Shown one piece after another: positions 51,405 through 59,827 of a stretch of 64,000 bases of DNA (positions are counted from its first letter, which is position 1; the number at the start of each line of letters is the position of its first letter). Made by a program: the position numbers and the translations under genes. Source of the stretch: DAOUBP01 sp034432655 (GTDB lineage Bacteria; Chloroflexota; Anaerolineae; CG2-30-64-16); the NCBI GenBank assembly GCA_034432655.1, contig DAOUBP010000082.1, positions 1 to 64,000 of the forward strand. Direction: 5' to 3'. Under the pieces are notes generated by a model, which saw only the letters and a list, made by a program, of their open reading frames with translations, ran no database searches and was not told the origin of the DNA.

Positions 51405-52904
51405 TCAGGCGGTATCGCGGCCGGTTGAGCACTCCGCCTCTGTGAGCTCCAGCTCCCCGATCTCGGCTGCAGTGCGGTCCAGGAAACCGATGGCAAAACG
51501 GACGAACGCATCCACATCGGCGAAGTTGGAGGCGATGCCCACCGACACGCGCACGGCGCTGACGTCCTTGCCGAAGCGTGCCCGCATCTGGCCGCGCAGT
51601 TCCTGGAAGGAGAGCGGCGTCGGGCCGGCGAAGAACGTCCGCATGATCTCAGGCGTCAGGCCGTGGGCTACTTCCCCCGCGCCGGGGTTGCAGAAACAAC
51701 CGGTGCGCAGAGAGATGCGCCGACGATTGGCCAGTTCTTCGATCCGGCGGTCGTCCAGCAGCTCGCCATCCCGGTCGTAGAAGCTCACTGTGACGGTCCC
51801 CCCGCGGGCGTTCAGGTTGGCCGGGCCGTGGATGCGGACCAGCGGTTGGCCTGTGCTGTGCCGAAGTGCGGACAGGCTGTCAATGAGCCAGCCTGTCAGG
51901 CACATGACCCGTTCGTGGATAAGGTCCAGCCCCACAGCGGCCAGATGGCGCAGGCCGATCTCCACCGCAGGGATGTTCAGGTAGTTGATGGTGCCGTCTT
52001 CGAAACCTGCTTCGCCCGGCACCAGGTAATGCCCATCTCCCTGTACCGACGAGATGGTGATGGTGCCCCCGGCATACCAGGGCCGCACCAGTTTCTCCAG
52101 TGTCGACTTGCGGGCCAACAGGCAACCGATGCCGGTGGGATAGCCGAACATCTTGTAGAAGGAGAGGGGCACGAAATCGGGCAACCAGCGCGCCAGGTCA
52201 AGGGTATTGGTTGGCACGAAGGCAGCGGCATCCACCAGTACATCCCAGCCTTTAGCATGCGCGGCCGCGATCAACTCAAGTGGGTGTTGCACACCGGTGA
52301 AGTTCGATTGGGCCGGGAAGGCGAACAGGTTGTGCGCGCCGGGCCGGGCCAGGTCGAGATAAGCAGCGGCGGTCTTCAGGTCAATGCGCAGCTCGGGTTG
52401 CACGATCGGCCAGTAGGTGAAGGCCGCGCCTTTGCGGCGTGCAAATTCGCGTATGCCGTTGACCGAGTTGTGATTATCAAAGGTCAGCAGGTAGTGATCG
52501 CCGGGCCCGAAAGGATAGGCCTCGCCTACCAGCTTCAACGCGCCGCTGGCGTTGGGGGTGAAAATGGCCACGTACTCGCCGGGCGGCGCGTTGAAGTACT
52601 CCAACACGTAAGCGCGGGCCTGGTCCACCAGGCATGTTGTCGCCTGCGAGGTAGGGTTGTGCGAGTGCGGGTTGCCGAAGACGTTGCGGCTCAGCAGGTC
52701 GTGATGTTGACGCAACTGGCTCTCGGCGTAAAGCCCGCCGCCGGTGTAGTCCAGGTAGATCTGGCCGGTCGCATCCAGCCGCGCGTATTCGCGCGCGCGC
52801 AGATCATCCAGCGCCGCGGTGGAGGCGTAAGTGGGATACGCCTTCAGAAAGGCAGCCAGAGCAGCTTCGTGGCCGATGGGGTAGGGATGGCTCATAGCTG
52901 GCAT
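51405..52904 (-). CDS. PLP-dependent class V aminotransferase, MoCo-sulfurase-like
   Basis: 499 residues of the cysteine desulfurase/class V fold. IYLDYTGGGLYAESQL, NPTSQAT, IFTPNASGALKLVGEAYPF and DAAAFVPTN are conserved. The PLP Lys is in PLSFYKMFGYPTGIGCLLAR (about residue 260). RTGCFCNPGAGE (about 430) is the segment found in molybdenum-cofactor sulfurases. The gene overlaps the fused oxidoreductase gene (TGATG), so it probably loads the essential terminal sulfur on that enzyme's molybdenum cofactor. An alternative start ATG is at 52895. A selenocysteine lyase or free desulfurase role is less likely. Confidence 0.8.
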   Translation of the reverse strand: MPAMSHPYPIGHEAALAAFLKAYPTYASTAALDDLRAREYARLDATGQIYLDYTGGGLYAESQLRQHHDLLSRNVFGNPHSHNPTSQATTCLVDQARAYVLEYFNAPPGEYVAIFTPNASGALKLVGEAYPFGPGDHYLLTFDNHNSVNGIREFARRKGAAFTYWPIVQPELRIDLKTAAAYLDLARPGAHNLFAFPAQSNFTGVQHPLELIAAAHAKGWDVLVDAAAFVPTNTLDLARWLPDFVPLSFYKMFGYPTGIGCLLARKSTLEKLVRPWYAGGTITISSVQGDGHYLVPGEAGFEDGTINYLNIPAVEIGLRHLAAVGLDLIHERVMCLTGWLIDSLSALRHSTGQPLVRIHGPANLNARGGTVTVSFYDRDGELLDDRRIEELANRRRISLRTGCFCNPGAGEVAHGLTPEIMRTFFAGPTPLSFQELRGQMRARFGKDVSAVRVSVGIASNFADVDAFVRFAIGFLDRTAAEIGELELTEAECSTGRDTA

Positions 52905-55900
52905 CAAGGGGTGGGCCCTTTCTTCCGTAACGCCCGCCACACGCGCTCCGGCGTCAATGGGATCACAGGGATCTGTACCCCGGTAGCGTTGTACACGGCG
53001 TTGGCCACCGCAGGTGCTACGCCGTCCAACGGGATTTCGGCCACCGCTTTCACGCCGAAGGGATGGGTCGGTTCGTAGGTCTGGACAAAGCGCACCACCA
53101 TCTCGGGCATCTCGTCGGCCATGAAGATGTGGTAATCGCCGAAACGCGGGTTGACCAGCCGGCCCTGCTCATCAAACAGCATCTCCTCGCACACCGCGTA
53201 GCCCAGCGCCTGGGTCATACCCCCCTCGATCTGACCTGTGGCTGTGGCCGGGTTGACGATCATACCGCAGTCCAGGACCATCACCAGTTTGTTCACCGTC
53301 ACCTGGCCTGTGGCGGTGTCCACGGTGACATCGGCGAACTGGGCAGCGAAGGGGGGCGGGCTGTCCGGGCTGACCCAGGAGCCGACAGCCATGATCTGAT
53401 GCTGGTTGCTGCGGTGGAGGCTTTCCAATGCCACTTCGGCCAGGGTGACGCTGCGGCCGTCAGGTGCCCATGCGCGGCGCTCGGCCAGCATGATCTCCTC
53501 GGCCGGCACATGCAGCATGCGGCCGGCCACTGCCTTGATCTGCTCCGCGACCTTCCTGGCCGCTTCGACCACGGCTGCGCCGGAAATGTAGGTGGTGCTG
53601 GAGGCGTAGGCGCCTTTATCAAAGGGGGTGAAATCGGTGTCGGAGGAGTAGGTGATGAAGTCTTCGGGCGGACAGCCCAACACCTCGGCGGCCATTTGGG
53701 TCAGCACCGTGTCGGAGCCGGTGCCCAGATCGGTGGCGCCGACCAGGAGGTTGAAACTGCCGTCGTCGTTCATCTTGATGCTGGCCGCACCCATGTCCAG
53801 GTTGGGGATCGCCGTGCCTTGCATGACCAGCGCAACGCCCTTGCCGCGGCGGAGGGTAGATTGGCCTTCCGATTTGCCAGTCTCTTGATCTACCGATTTC
53901 CACCCGATCAACTCCGCCCCGATCCGGGCACATTCGGCGATCGCGTTGGTGCGGATGATCTCGCCGTGTGCCTCGCGGCCTTCGCTGAACACCTTTGACA
54001 TGGGGTGTTCCTCGCCCGCCTGGATGACGTTCATCAAGCGGAACTGGAGTGGATCCAGCCCCAACTCGTGCGCAATGCGTTCCATGTGGCTTTCGACCGC
54101 AAAAAAGCCTTGGGGCACGCCATAGCCGCGGTACGCGCCGGAGGTGGGCTTGTTTGTGTATACCACATCGGCCACAAAACGGATGTTCGACCGGCCATCC
54201 GGCCCTTTGTTGGCCGGGTAGAGGGACATAGCCTTGTGGCCTGTGTTGCCATTCACGGTAAGCGCGTGGTTGCCGAACGCGCCGGTATCGGACAGGACCC
54301 GCATCTCGTTGGCCACGATCCGGCCATCTCGCATCACACCGGTGCGCATGCGGATATACATCGGATGCCGCGAGGTGCTGGCCATGAACTGCTCGGCGCG
54401 TGTGTATTCGATTTTGACCGGCCGGCCCGTGGCGATGGTGAGATGCGCGCAGATGTCCTCGATGTAAACTTCTTGCTTGTTGCCAAACCCGCCGCCGATG
54501 CGCGGCTTGATCACCCGGATGCGTTTGATCGGCAGGCCCAGCACTGGTGCCAGGATGCGCCTGGCATGAAACGGCACCTGCGTGCTGGTGCGGATCACCA
54601 GGCGGTCATCCTCGTCCCAGTAGGTGATGCAGACGTACGGCTCGATAGGCGTTTGTTGCACCCGTGGCACCTCGTATTCGCCCTCGAAGATGTAATCGGC
54701 TGCTTTGAGCGCTTCGTCCACGTCTCCCAGTTCCATGTGAATGTGCGATGCCAGGTTGCGCTTGGGATCGCATTCGGCGAAGGGCACGTAATCAGGCTCA
54801 TCGTGGATGATCGGCGCGCCCGGTTTCATGCTCTCGCGTGGGTCCAGCACTGCCGGCAACTCCTCGAATTCGACCTCGATCAGGGAGAGGGCGCGCTCGG
54901 CGATCTCTTCGGTCTCGGCCGCCACAGCCGCCACCCGATCCCCCACAAAGCGCATCTTGCGATCCAGGCTCACGAAGTCCAATGGTCCAGGGATGGGGTG
55001 CGATTGGCCGGCCGTGGAGAAGACCACGCGCGGCACATCCTGATAGGTGAGCACGGCGTGAACGCCCGGCAGGGCACGGGCCTTGCTGACATCAATGCGC
55101 TTGATGTAGCCGTGGGCGATGGGGCTGTGCAGGATCTTGCCGATCAACATCCCCCGCATCTCGACGTCGGCCACGAAGGCCGGCTTGCCTTGGGCCAGTT
55201 TCACGGCATCCACCTTGGGCTCCGACACGCCGACATGCCTGGTCTCGGCGGAAGGCGCGACCGCCAGCGAGGGCAGTGCCACCTTTGTTTGGGTGCGCGG
55301 TTGGGCACGGCCGGGGCCGGGCAGCTCCGGCGCTGTCAGCGGCTCTGGCGGCTCCGGCGGCTCTGGCGGCAGCGTCAGGACGTTGACAGGCGGTTCCAGC
55401 CGGTCTTCCAGCGGCGGCGGCTCTTCTCCGCGCAGCCGCGCGGCTGCCCGTAGAACAGCCGCCACAGGTTTGACATAACCCGTACAGCGGCACAAGACGC
55501 CGGAGAGCGCGTCGCGCACTTCTTCGACAGTTGGGTTGGGATTTTGCGCCAGCAACGCCTCGGCCGCCAGGAGCTGGCCGGGTGTGCAGTAGCCGCACTG
55601 GATCGCGCCGGTCTCGATAAAGGCCTGTTGCAATGGATGCAAGCCTTCGGTGTGTTTCCAGCCTTGTTCAGGGTGTTCGCCCAACGCCTCAATGGTGGTG
55701 ACCTGGTGGCCATCGGCCTGGGCAGCCAACATCGTGCATGAAGTGACCGGCACACCGTCCAACAACACTGTGCATGCGCCGCATTCGCCGGTTTCGCACC
55801 CGTGTTTGACGCCGAAGACCCCGTGTCGCCGCAGCGCAGCCAGCAGGGTCTCGTTGACCGCAATCTCCCAGGTTTGAGGTTTGCTGTTCAAAGTGAAGCT

Positions 55901-55909
55901 GATTTGCAT
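52904..55909 (-). CDS. Xanthine dehydrogenase family protein, fused 2Fe-2S and molybdopterin subunits
   Basis: 1001 residues. Residues 1-75 form the plant-type 2Fe-2S domain (GCETGECGACTVLLDG). Residues 75-160 carry the second cluster (QCGYCTPGQLL, CRCTGYVKPV). A Pro/Glu linker spans about 165-225, then a molybdopterin-binding part (GKPAFVADVEMRGMLIGKIL, IGGGFGNKQEVYIED, GAYRGYGVPQG). The C-terminus has KAVAEIPLDGVAPAVANAVYNATG, with the catalytic Glu in AE where most enzymes have GE. Start 55909 is used because GGAG lies seven bases upstream. Purine, aldehyde or aromatic oxidation is possible; substrate is not readable. Confidence 0.9.
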   Translation of the reverse strand: MQISFTLNSKPQTWEIAVNETLLAALRRHGVFGVKHGCETGECGACTVLLDGVPVTSCTMLAAQADGHQVTTIEALGEHPEQGWKHTEGLHPLQQAFIETGAIQCGYCTPGQLLAAEALLAQNPNPTVEEVRDALSGVLCRCTGYVKPVAAVLRAAARLRGEEPPPLEDRLEPPVNVLTLPPEPPEPPEPLTAPELPGPGRAQPRTQTKVALPSLAVAPSAETRHVGVSEPKVDAVKLAQGKPAFVADVEMRGMLIGKILHSPIAHGYIKRIDVSKARALPGVHAVLTYQDVPRVVFSTAGQSHPIPGPLDFVSLDRKMRFVGDRVAAVAAETEEIAERALSLIEVEFEELPAVLDPRESMKPGAPIIHDEPDYVPFAECDPKRNLASHIHMELGDVDEALKAADYIFEGEYEVPRVQQTPIEPYVCITYWDEDDRLVIRTSTQVPFHARRILAPVLGLPIKRIRVIKPRIGGGFGNKQEVYIEDICAHLTIATGRPVKIEYTRAEQFMASTSRHPMYIRMRTGVMRDGRIVANEMRVLSDTGAFGNHALTVNGNTGHKAMSLYPANKGPDGRSNIRFVADVVYTNKPTSGAYRGYGVPQGFFAVESHMERIAHELGLDPLQFRLMNVIQAGEEHPMSKVFSEGREAHGEIIRTNAIAECARIGAELIGWKSVDQETGKSEGQSTLRRGKGVALVMQGTAIPNLDMGAASIKMNDDGSFNLLVGATDLGTGSDTVLTQMAAEVLGCPPEDFITYSSDTDFTPFDKGAYASSTTYISGAAVVEAARKVAEQIKAVAGRMLHVPAEEIMLAERRAWAPDGRSVTLAEVALESLHRSNQHQIMAVGSWVSPDSPPPFAAQFADVTVDTATGQVTVNKLVMVLDCGMIVNPATATGQIEGGMTQALGYAVCEEMLFDEQGRLVNPRFGDYHIFMADEMPEMVVRFVQTYEPTHPFGVKAVAEIPLDGVAPAVANAVYNATGVQIPVIPLTPERVWRALRKKGPTP

Positions 55910-55933
55910 CGTCATACTCCGTCGTGCATCAGT

Positions 55934-56015
55934 ACTGCGTATTACTTACTGCGTACTGCGTATTGCGTACGGAATACGGAATACGCAATACGCAATACGC
56001 AATACGCAATACGCA
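55934..56015. repeat. Heptanucleotide repeat with opposed arms
   Basis: The left arm is made of TACTGCG/TATTGCG units and the right arm of AATACGC units (at least four in a row), so the two halves are largely reverse complements and can fold into a long hairpin. It separates the FAD-subunit gene from the fused FeS/Mo gene within one operon. The same unit occurs at 4059-4130. Confidence 0.85.
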
Positions 56016-56020
56016 TTCTC

Positions 56021-56938
56021 TCATCCCTGCACTGCCTGCCATGCCTCTTGTAGCGCGCGTCCGGCCAGGACGCCGGCCATGGCCTGGCGGTACTCGGCGC
56101 TTCCGCGGAAGTCGCCTGTCGGCTGCACCAGGTCGGCGGCGCGCCCTGCAGCAGCTGCGATCAGTTCGGGGGTCAAGGGTTGATCGGTCAGCATGGATTC
56201 GACCTCGGTCAGCCGGATCGGGTGAGGCGCCACCCCGCCCAGGGCCAGGCGGGCCTGCCGGCACACCCCAAAACTGAACGAGAGCATGGCTGCAGCCACG
56301 ACGATGGGCCGGTCGGACGGCGTGCGTGCCACGTCGGCCAGGCCGTAACCGGTCAAGCGGCCGGGCGGCATCGGGACCACCACATCGGTGATCAAGGCTG
56401 GCCGGGCCAGGAGTTGTGCGCGTGCCGGGATGAACTCGGCCAGCGGCACAGTGTGATAGCCTTCCCGGGAGCACAGCAGGATGCGCGCGTCGCAGGCCAG
56501 GAGGGCGACTACCAGGGGGTCATCTGATGCGGCCACAGCCAGCGCACCACCCAGGGTGGCCCGGTTGCGTTGCACACTCCCGCCCCACCGCCTGGCGCCG
56601 AGCGCGATGATCCGGACCGGGGTGTCTTTGTACGCGTGGGAGACAGGTCCGGGTGCGGGGAGGGCCGTGTGCGCCAGCGCAGCCAGCCGGCTTCGTGTCA
56701 CCATGGCTCTGGCGCTCAACGCGCCCAGGCTGGGGTCCAACGATAGCTCATCCAGCCCTAGCGCTTGTAAGTCAACCACAGCTTCGACTGTGGGATCAGA
56801 AGAACCGACGAGGGTGTCACCGCCCGCCAGGGGCACGGTCCGCACATCGGGACGCGCAAGGAGTTCGAGTGCCTGGGCCAGGCCATCTTGCTGGCCGTCA
56901 TCTGAGGGGCGGAAATACTGGCGCAGGTTCAACAACAT
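56021..56938 (-). CDS. Xanthine dehydrogenase FAD-binding subunit
   Basis: 305-residue flavoprotein of the CoxM/XdhB type. PLAGGDTLVGS is the first FAD pyrophosphate motif and RRWGGSVQRNRATLGGALAVAASDD the second, close to the usual N-x-A-T-x-G-G-N form. The C-terminal domain starts RQARLALGGVAPHPIRLTEVE. It opens an operon with the fused FeS/Mo protein and the MoCo-sulfurase-like enzyme. The promoter immediately upstream is bracketed by a perfect dyad, suggesting substrate-responsive control. Confidence 0.92.
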   Translation of the reverse strand: MLLNLRQYFRPSDDGQQDGLAQALELLARPDVRTVPLAGGDTLVGSSDPTVEAVVDLQALGLDELSLDPSLGALSARAMVTRSRLAALAHTALPAPGPVSHAYKDTPVRIIALGARRWGGSVQRNRATLGGALAVAASDDPLVVALLACDARILLCSREGYHTVPLAEFIPARAQLLARPALITDVVVPMPPGRLTGYGLADVARTPSDRPIVVAAAMLSFSFGVCRQARLALGGVAPHPIRLTEVESMLTDQPLTPELIAAAAGRAADLVQPTGDFRGSAEYRQAMAGVLAGRALQEAWQAVQG

Positions 56939-56953
56939 TGGGAACCTCCCGTG

Positions 56954-56985
56954 AGCGTGTTGCCGAGATTATAACACAACACGCT
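56954..56985. promoter_or_regulatory. Operator-like dyad over the xdh operon -10
   Basis: AGCGTGTTG, 14 bases, CAACACGCT: a perfect 9-bp inverted repeat flanking the reverse-strand TATAAT. A repressor bound here would block RNA polymerase. No regulator gene is adjacent. Confidence 0.55.
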
Positions 56986-56997
56986 GCGGGCGGACAA
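56968..56997 (-). promoter_or_regulatory. Promoter of the molybdenum hydroxylase operon
   Basis: On the reverse strand TTGTCC, an 18-base spacer ending in TGT, and TATAAT. Both -35 (4/6) and extended -10 are good. It lies 30 bases before the FAD-subunit start. Confidence 0.75.
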
Positions 56998-57121
56998 TTA
57001 GAGCCATTCCTGGAGTGCCTCGAAGGCGCATGGCAGAGTCCCTCCACAGCGGCCTGCGCAACCGATGTGGTAAAATACTGGGGCTGGCACAAACAAGAAC
57101 GCCTTCTTGGGGATCTTCTTT

Positions 57122-58111
57122 ATGAGGCCATTTTGGGGGGTCACACTGGCTGCTCTGGGCGCCGGGGCTTTGACCGGCTTGTATGCCACACGGATCGAGC
57201 GGGCCAGGGTGGAATTGTCTCGCTACGAGCTCATGGTGGAGATGCCTGGGCTGCCGCCGGACGGCCTGGTCATCCTGCATCTGTCCGATTTTCATTTCCG
57301 TGCCGGGGATGCAGTGCAAGCGCGCAAGGTGGCTGCGCTGCAAAGGCTGCTGGCCGACGTGCGTTACGATGTTGTGGCGCTCACCGGCGACCTGGTGCAT
57401 GACAGCAGCGGCTTTCCGGTCGCCCTTTCCCTGGTGGAGAGCTTGCGGCCCAGGCTGGCCGCGTTTTGCGTGCCGGGCAATCACGACTATGCCGAGTATT
57501 CGGTGTGGGGTGTGTTCGGCCATACGTGGCGCGCCACCGGCAATGGGCGCAGGTTTGGGCCGGCTGACCTGGGGATGGCAGCCCGTAAGATCACCGGGTT
57601 TGTCTGGAAAGTGCTGCGTAACCAGCTGGTCCGTCTGCCGGTGGCTTTCAACGATGTGCCCGCCATGTTGCGAGAGCTGGAGGCGCGCGGGGTGATGCCG
57701 CTGATCAATCGTGCTGTGCCTTTGCAAAGAGGCGACGTGGAAGTCTGGTTCGCCGGCGTGGATGACGTGTTGGAGGGCCGGCCCGATCTGGGGGCTGCGC
57801 TGGCGGCCGTCCCCGCAGGCAAGCCGCTGGTGCTGCTGGCGCACAACCCCGACATCTGGCTGGATCCGGCTGTGACGCGGGCCGACCTGGTGTTATCAGG
57901 CCACACGCATGGCGGGCAGGTTTGGCTGCCGCTGTTGGGGGCCGCGCACACCCAGGGCACACACCTGCGTCGTCGGCAACCGGCCGGCTGGTTCCGCCGC
58001 GGCCGGACGCGCATGTTCGTGAGTCGCGGGCTGGGCGAGAGCATCCCGCTCCGTTTCATCGCCCGTCCACAAGTGGCATTGATCCGTTTGGTGCAGGGGA
58101 GGTCGTCCTGA
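57122..58111 (+). CDS. Metallophosphoesterase with N-terminal membrane anchor
   Basis: 329 residues of the YkuE/calcineurin-like group. Residues 5-25 form a hydrophobic anchor (FWGVTLAALGAGALTGLYA). Metal motifs: LHLSDFHF, ALTGDLVHD, VPGNHDY, LAHNPDIW and SGHTHGGQVWLP, a complete set. Such enzymes hydrolyse phosphodiesters at the membrane surface, for example UDP-sugar lipid intermediates (LpxI/LpxG-like) or cardiolipin-type substrates. The ATG at 57122 is chosen over a TTG at 57107. The catalytic side relative to the membrane cannot be settled from sequence. Confidence 0.9.
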   Translation: MRPFWGVTLAALGAGALTGLYATRIERARVELSRYELMVEMPGLPPDGLVILHLSDFHFRAGDAVQARKVAALQRLLADVRYDVVALTGDLVHDSSGFPVALSLVESLRPRLAAFCVPGNHDYAEYSVWGVFGHTWRATGNGRRFGPADLGMAARKITGFVWKVLRNQLVRLPVAFNDVPAMLRELEARGVMPLINRAVPLQRGDVEVWFAGVDDVLEGRPDLGAALAAVPAGKPLVLLAHNPDIWLDPAVTRADLVLSGHTHGGQVWLPLLGAAHTQGTHLRRRQPAGWFRRGRTRMFVSRGLGESIPLRFIARPQVALIRLVQGRSS

Positions 58112-58205
58112 TGCTCTCCGCACCACGGGGATGAAAACCTCTGTAGCGACGGCTTCGGCCGTTTGATGCAACCTGGAGCGACTAGAGTCGTCACCACGAA
58201 GGAGG

Positions 58206-58454
58206 TCACACCGTCAGGGTTGGATCGCCCACGTGTGGCTTTTCGATCGGCTTTTCGGCCCGTTCCCAGCGGGGGCAATGTCGCGCGGGAGGCACCGGCC
58301 GATCTTGGTAGGGGCCGTCCGGACAACGGCAAAAAGCGTGGAGCCGGGGCACCTGGCCATCGCCGTTGCTGCGGAAGAATTCCACGAACGCGCAGGTGTC
58401 GCAGCTCGGTAGACGTTCCTGTCCCTTGATCAGTCGGACGAGAAGCTTCAACAT
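58206..58454 (-). CDS. Small Cys-rich protein, tentative
   Basis: 82 residues, not recognised. Six Cys with the spacing CDTC, C-x-C and a later PPARHCPRW suggest a small metal-binding or disulfide protein. No strong Shine-Dalgarno is visible. It lies antisense to nothing and is flanked by about 90 bases of non-coding sequence on each side. The alternative + strand frames here are Arg/Pro rich and look like shadows. It may be a short conserved hypothetical; confidence is limited. Confidence 0.45.
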   Translation of the reverse strand: MLKLLVRLIKGQERLPSCDTCAFVEFFRSNGDGQVPRLHAFCRCPDGPYQDRPVPPARHCPRWERAEKPIEKPHVGDPTLTV

Positions 58455-58543
58455 GGTCATTCAAGTAGCACATTCCGACGCAGGCTTTCTGCAAGCGGTG
58501 ATACAGTTGGGTTTTCTCAACGTGAAGAGATAGGACTGCTGAT

Positions 58544-59818
58544 ATGTCTCTTTTCTTGCCGCCTCTCATTGGGTCGGCTCGTAACGTCAAAGTGCAATTT
58601 GACGTATTGACGGCCAACGAGCGCTGGGAGCGGCGCCGCGGCGCACGGGTGCCGTGGAATGTTTACCGGGGAGATCGCCGCTGGACCCCGCCGTTGCGCG
58701 CGCAGTGGATGCGGGCGCTGGATCCGAACCGCAATCCCATGTTGGCCGGAGTTGAACACGCTGTGTTCCTGGCCGAGGCGCGCAACCTGAGCCTGGGCGA
58801 TGTGGTGGTGGCGCGGCTGGTCGTTTGGGCCGGGCACGCGGATGGGATCGGTTATTTCGGGGCGTTTGAGACGATCAACGATCCTGATCTGGCCCAAGCG
58901 TTGTTCTCGGCCGCGGAAACCTGGTTCTTTGAACACGTGCCGGGGCTAGAGGAGGTGCGCGGGCCCGTGAGCCCCGATCCGCTGTGTGCCTCCGGGCTGT
59001 TGGTGGATGGCTTTGCCGCCCGGCCGGCGGCGTTCTTGCCTTACAGCCCGCCGTACTACCCGGAGCTTTTGTGGTGCGAGGAGTTCGAGTTGCACGGCGC
59101 TTGGCAAGCCTATGCGTTGGACCTGTGCACGGCAGCCGGAACACAAGCGGAGGGACGGCCGGCCTGGGAGGTGCGCGTCGTCGGCGCCAGGGAGTGGCCG
59201 GACCTGGCCAGCCAGCTCCTCGATCTGTGCCGCCAGGCGGAGGACAGTCTGGGAGCCTGGCAGGCGGTCCTTCCGTTGCTGGCAGGTGAAGAGACAGATC
59301 CCCGTTTTTCTTTGGAGGCTCGACTGGCGATCCGCTACTTGCGCCCCCGGGCCCTGGTGGCCGTGGCATGGGAGGCGGGGGAGCCGATTGGGGCCGTGGT
59401 GGGCGTCCCCGACAACAGCTCGGCATTGCGCCGGGCCAACGGCCGGCTGTTGCCCTGGGGCTGGCTGCCCTACCTGCGGGCCATGCGACGGACCCGGCAG
59501 CTGCGGATATTCCCGGCTGTTGTGGCGCAAGGCTATCCGGCGCATGACATTGAGCCGGTTTTGTATGCGGCGTTGGCGCAAGCGGCCGTGGCGCGCGGCT
59601 TTGACACCGCAATCGTCGGGCCCCTTGCGGGCGTGGAACAAGGCAGGGGCAGCGACATTGCGCCTTCCCTTTGGCCCGGGGTGACTGCTGGCCCCGGCAG
59701 CCAGGCCGGGGAACGGGAACCTACTACAAGGCTGGGTCAGATTGCGCGCGCCCAGGCGATGGCGACGCTGGGCGCGCATGTGGTGCAGACGTATCAGATG
59801 TGCGAGAAGCGCTATTGA
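58544..59818 (+). CDS. GNAT-like acyltransferase family protein
   Basis: 424 residues. VPWNVYRGDRRWTPPLRAQWMRALDPNRNPMLAGVEHAVFLAE, then GYFGAFETINDPDLAQALFSAAETWF, VRGPVSPDP, GLLVDGF and PYSPPYYPEL, match a bacterial GNAT-superfamily group usually annotated only as N-acetyltransferase or hypothetical. The second half (about 190-424) resembles a further acyltransferase-like lobe (ALVAVAWEAGEPIGAVVGVPD), so the protein may be a tandem-domain form. The stretch GPGSQAGEREPTTR is an apparent loop. No operon partner is evident. Substrate unknown. Confidence 0.75.
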   Translation: MSLFLPPLIGSARNVKVQFDVLTANERWERRRGARVPWNVYRGDRRWTPPLRAQWMRALDPNRNPMLAGVEHAVFLAEARNLSLGDVVVARLVVWAGHADGIGYFGAFETINDPDLAQALFSAAETWFFEHVPGLEEVRGPVSPDPLCASGLLVDGFAARPAAFLPYSPPYYPELLWCEEFELHGAWQAYALDLCTAAGTQAEGRPAWEVRVVGAREWPDLASQLLDLCRQAEDSLGAWQAVLPLLAGEETDPRFSLEARLAIRYLRPRALVAVAWEAGEPIGAVVGVPDNSSALRRANGRLLPWGWLPYLRAMRRTRQLRIFPAVVAQGYPAHDIEPVLYAALAQAAVARGFDTAIVGPLAGVEQGRGSDIAPSLWPGVTAGPGSQAGEREPTTRLGQIARAQAMATLGAHVVQTYQMCEKRY

Positions 59819-59827
59819 GCCGCTCTG

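Noticed and set aside
55934..56015. Possible CRISPR array
   Set aside because: Units are 7 bases long with no spacers and no cas genes nearby; it is a simple heptad tract.
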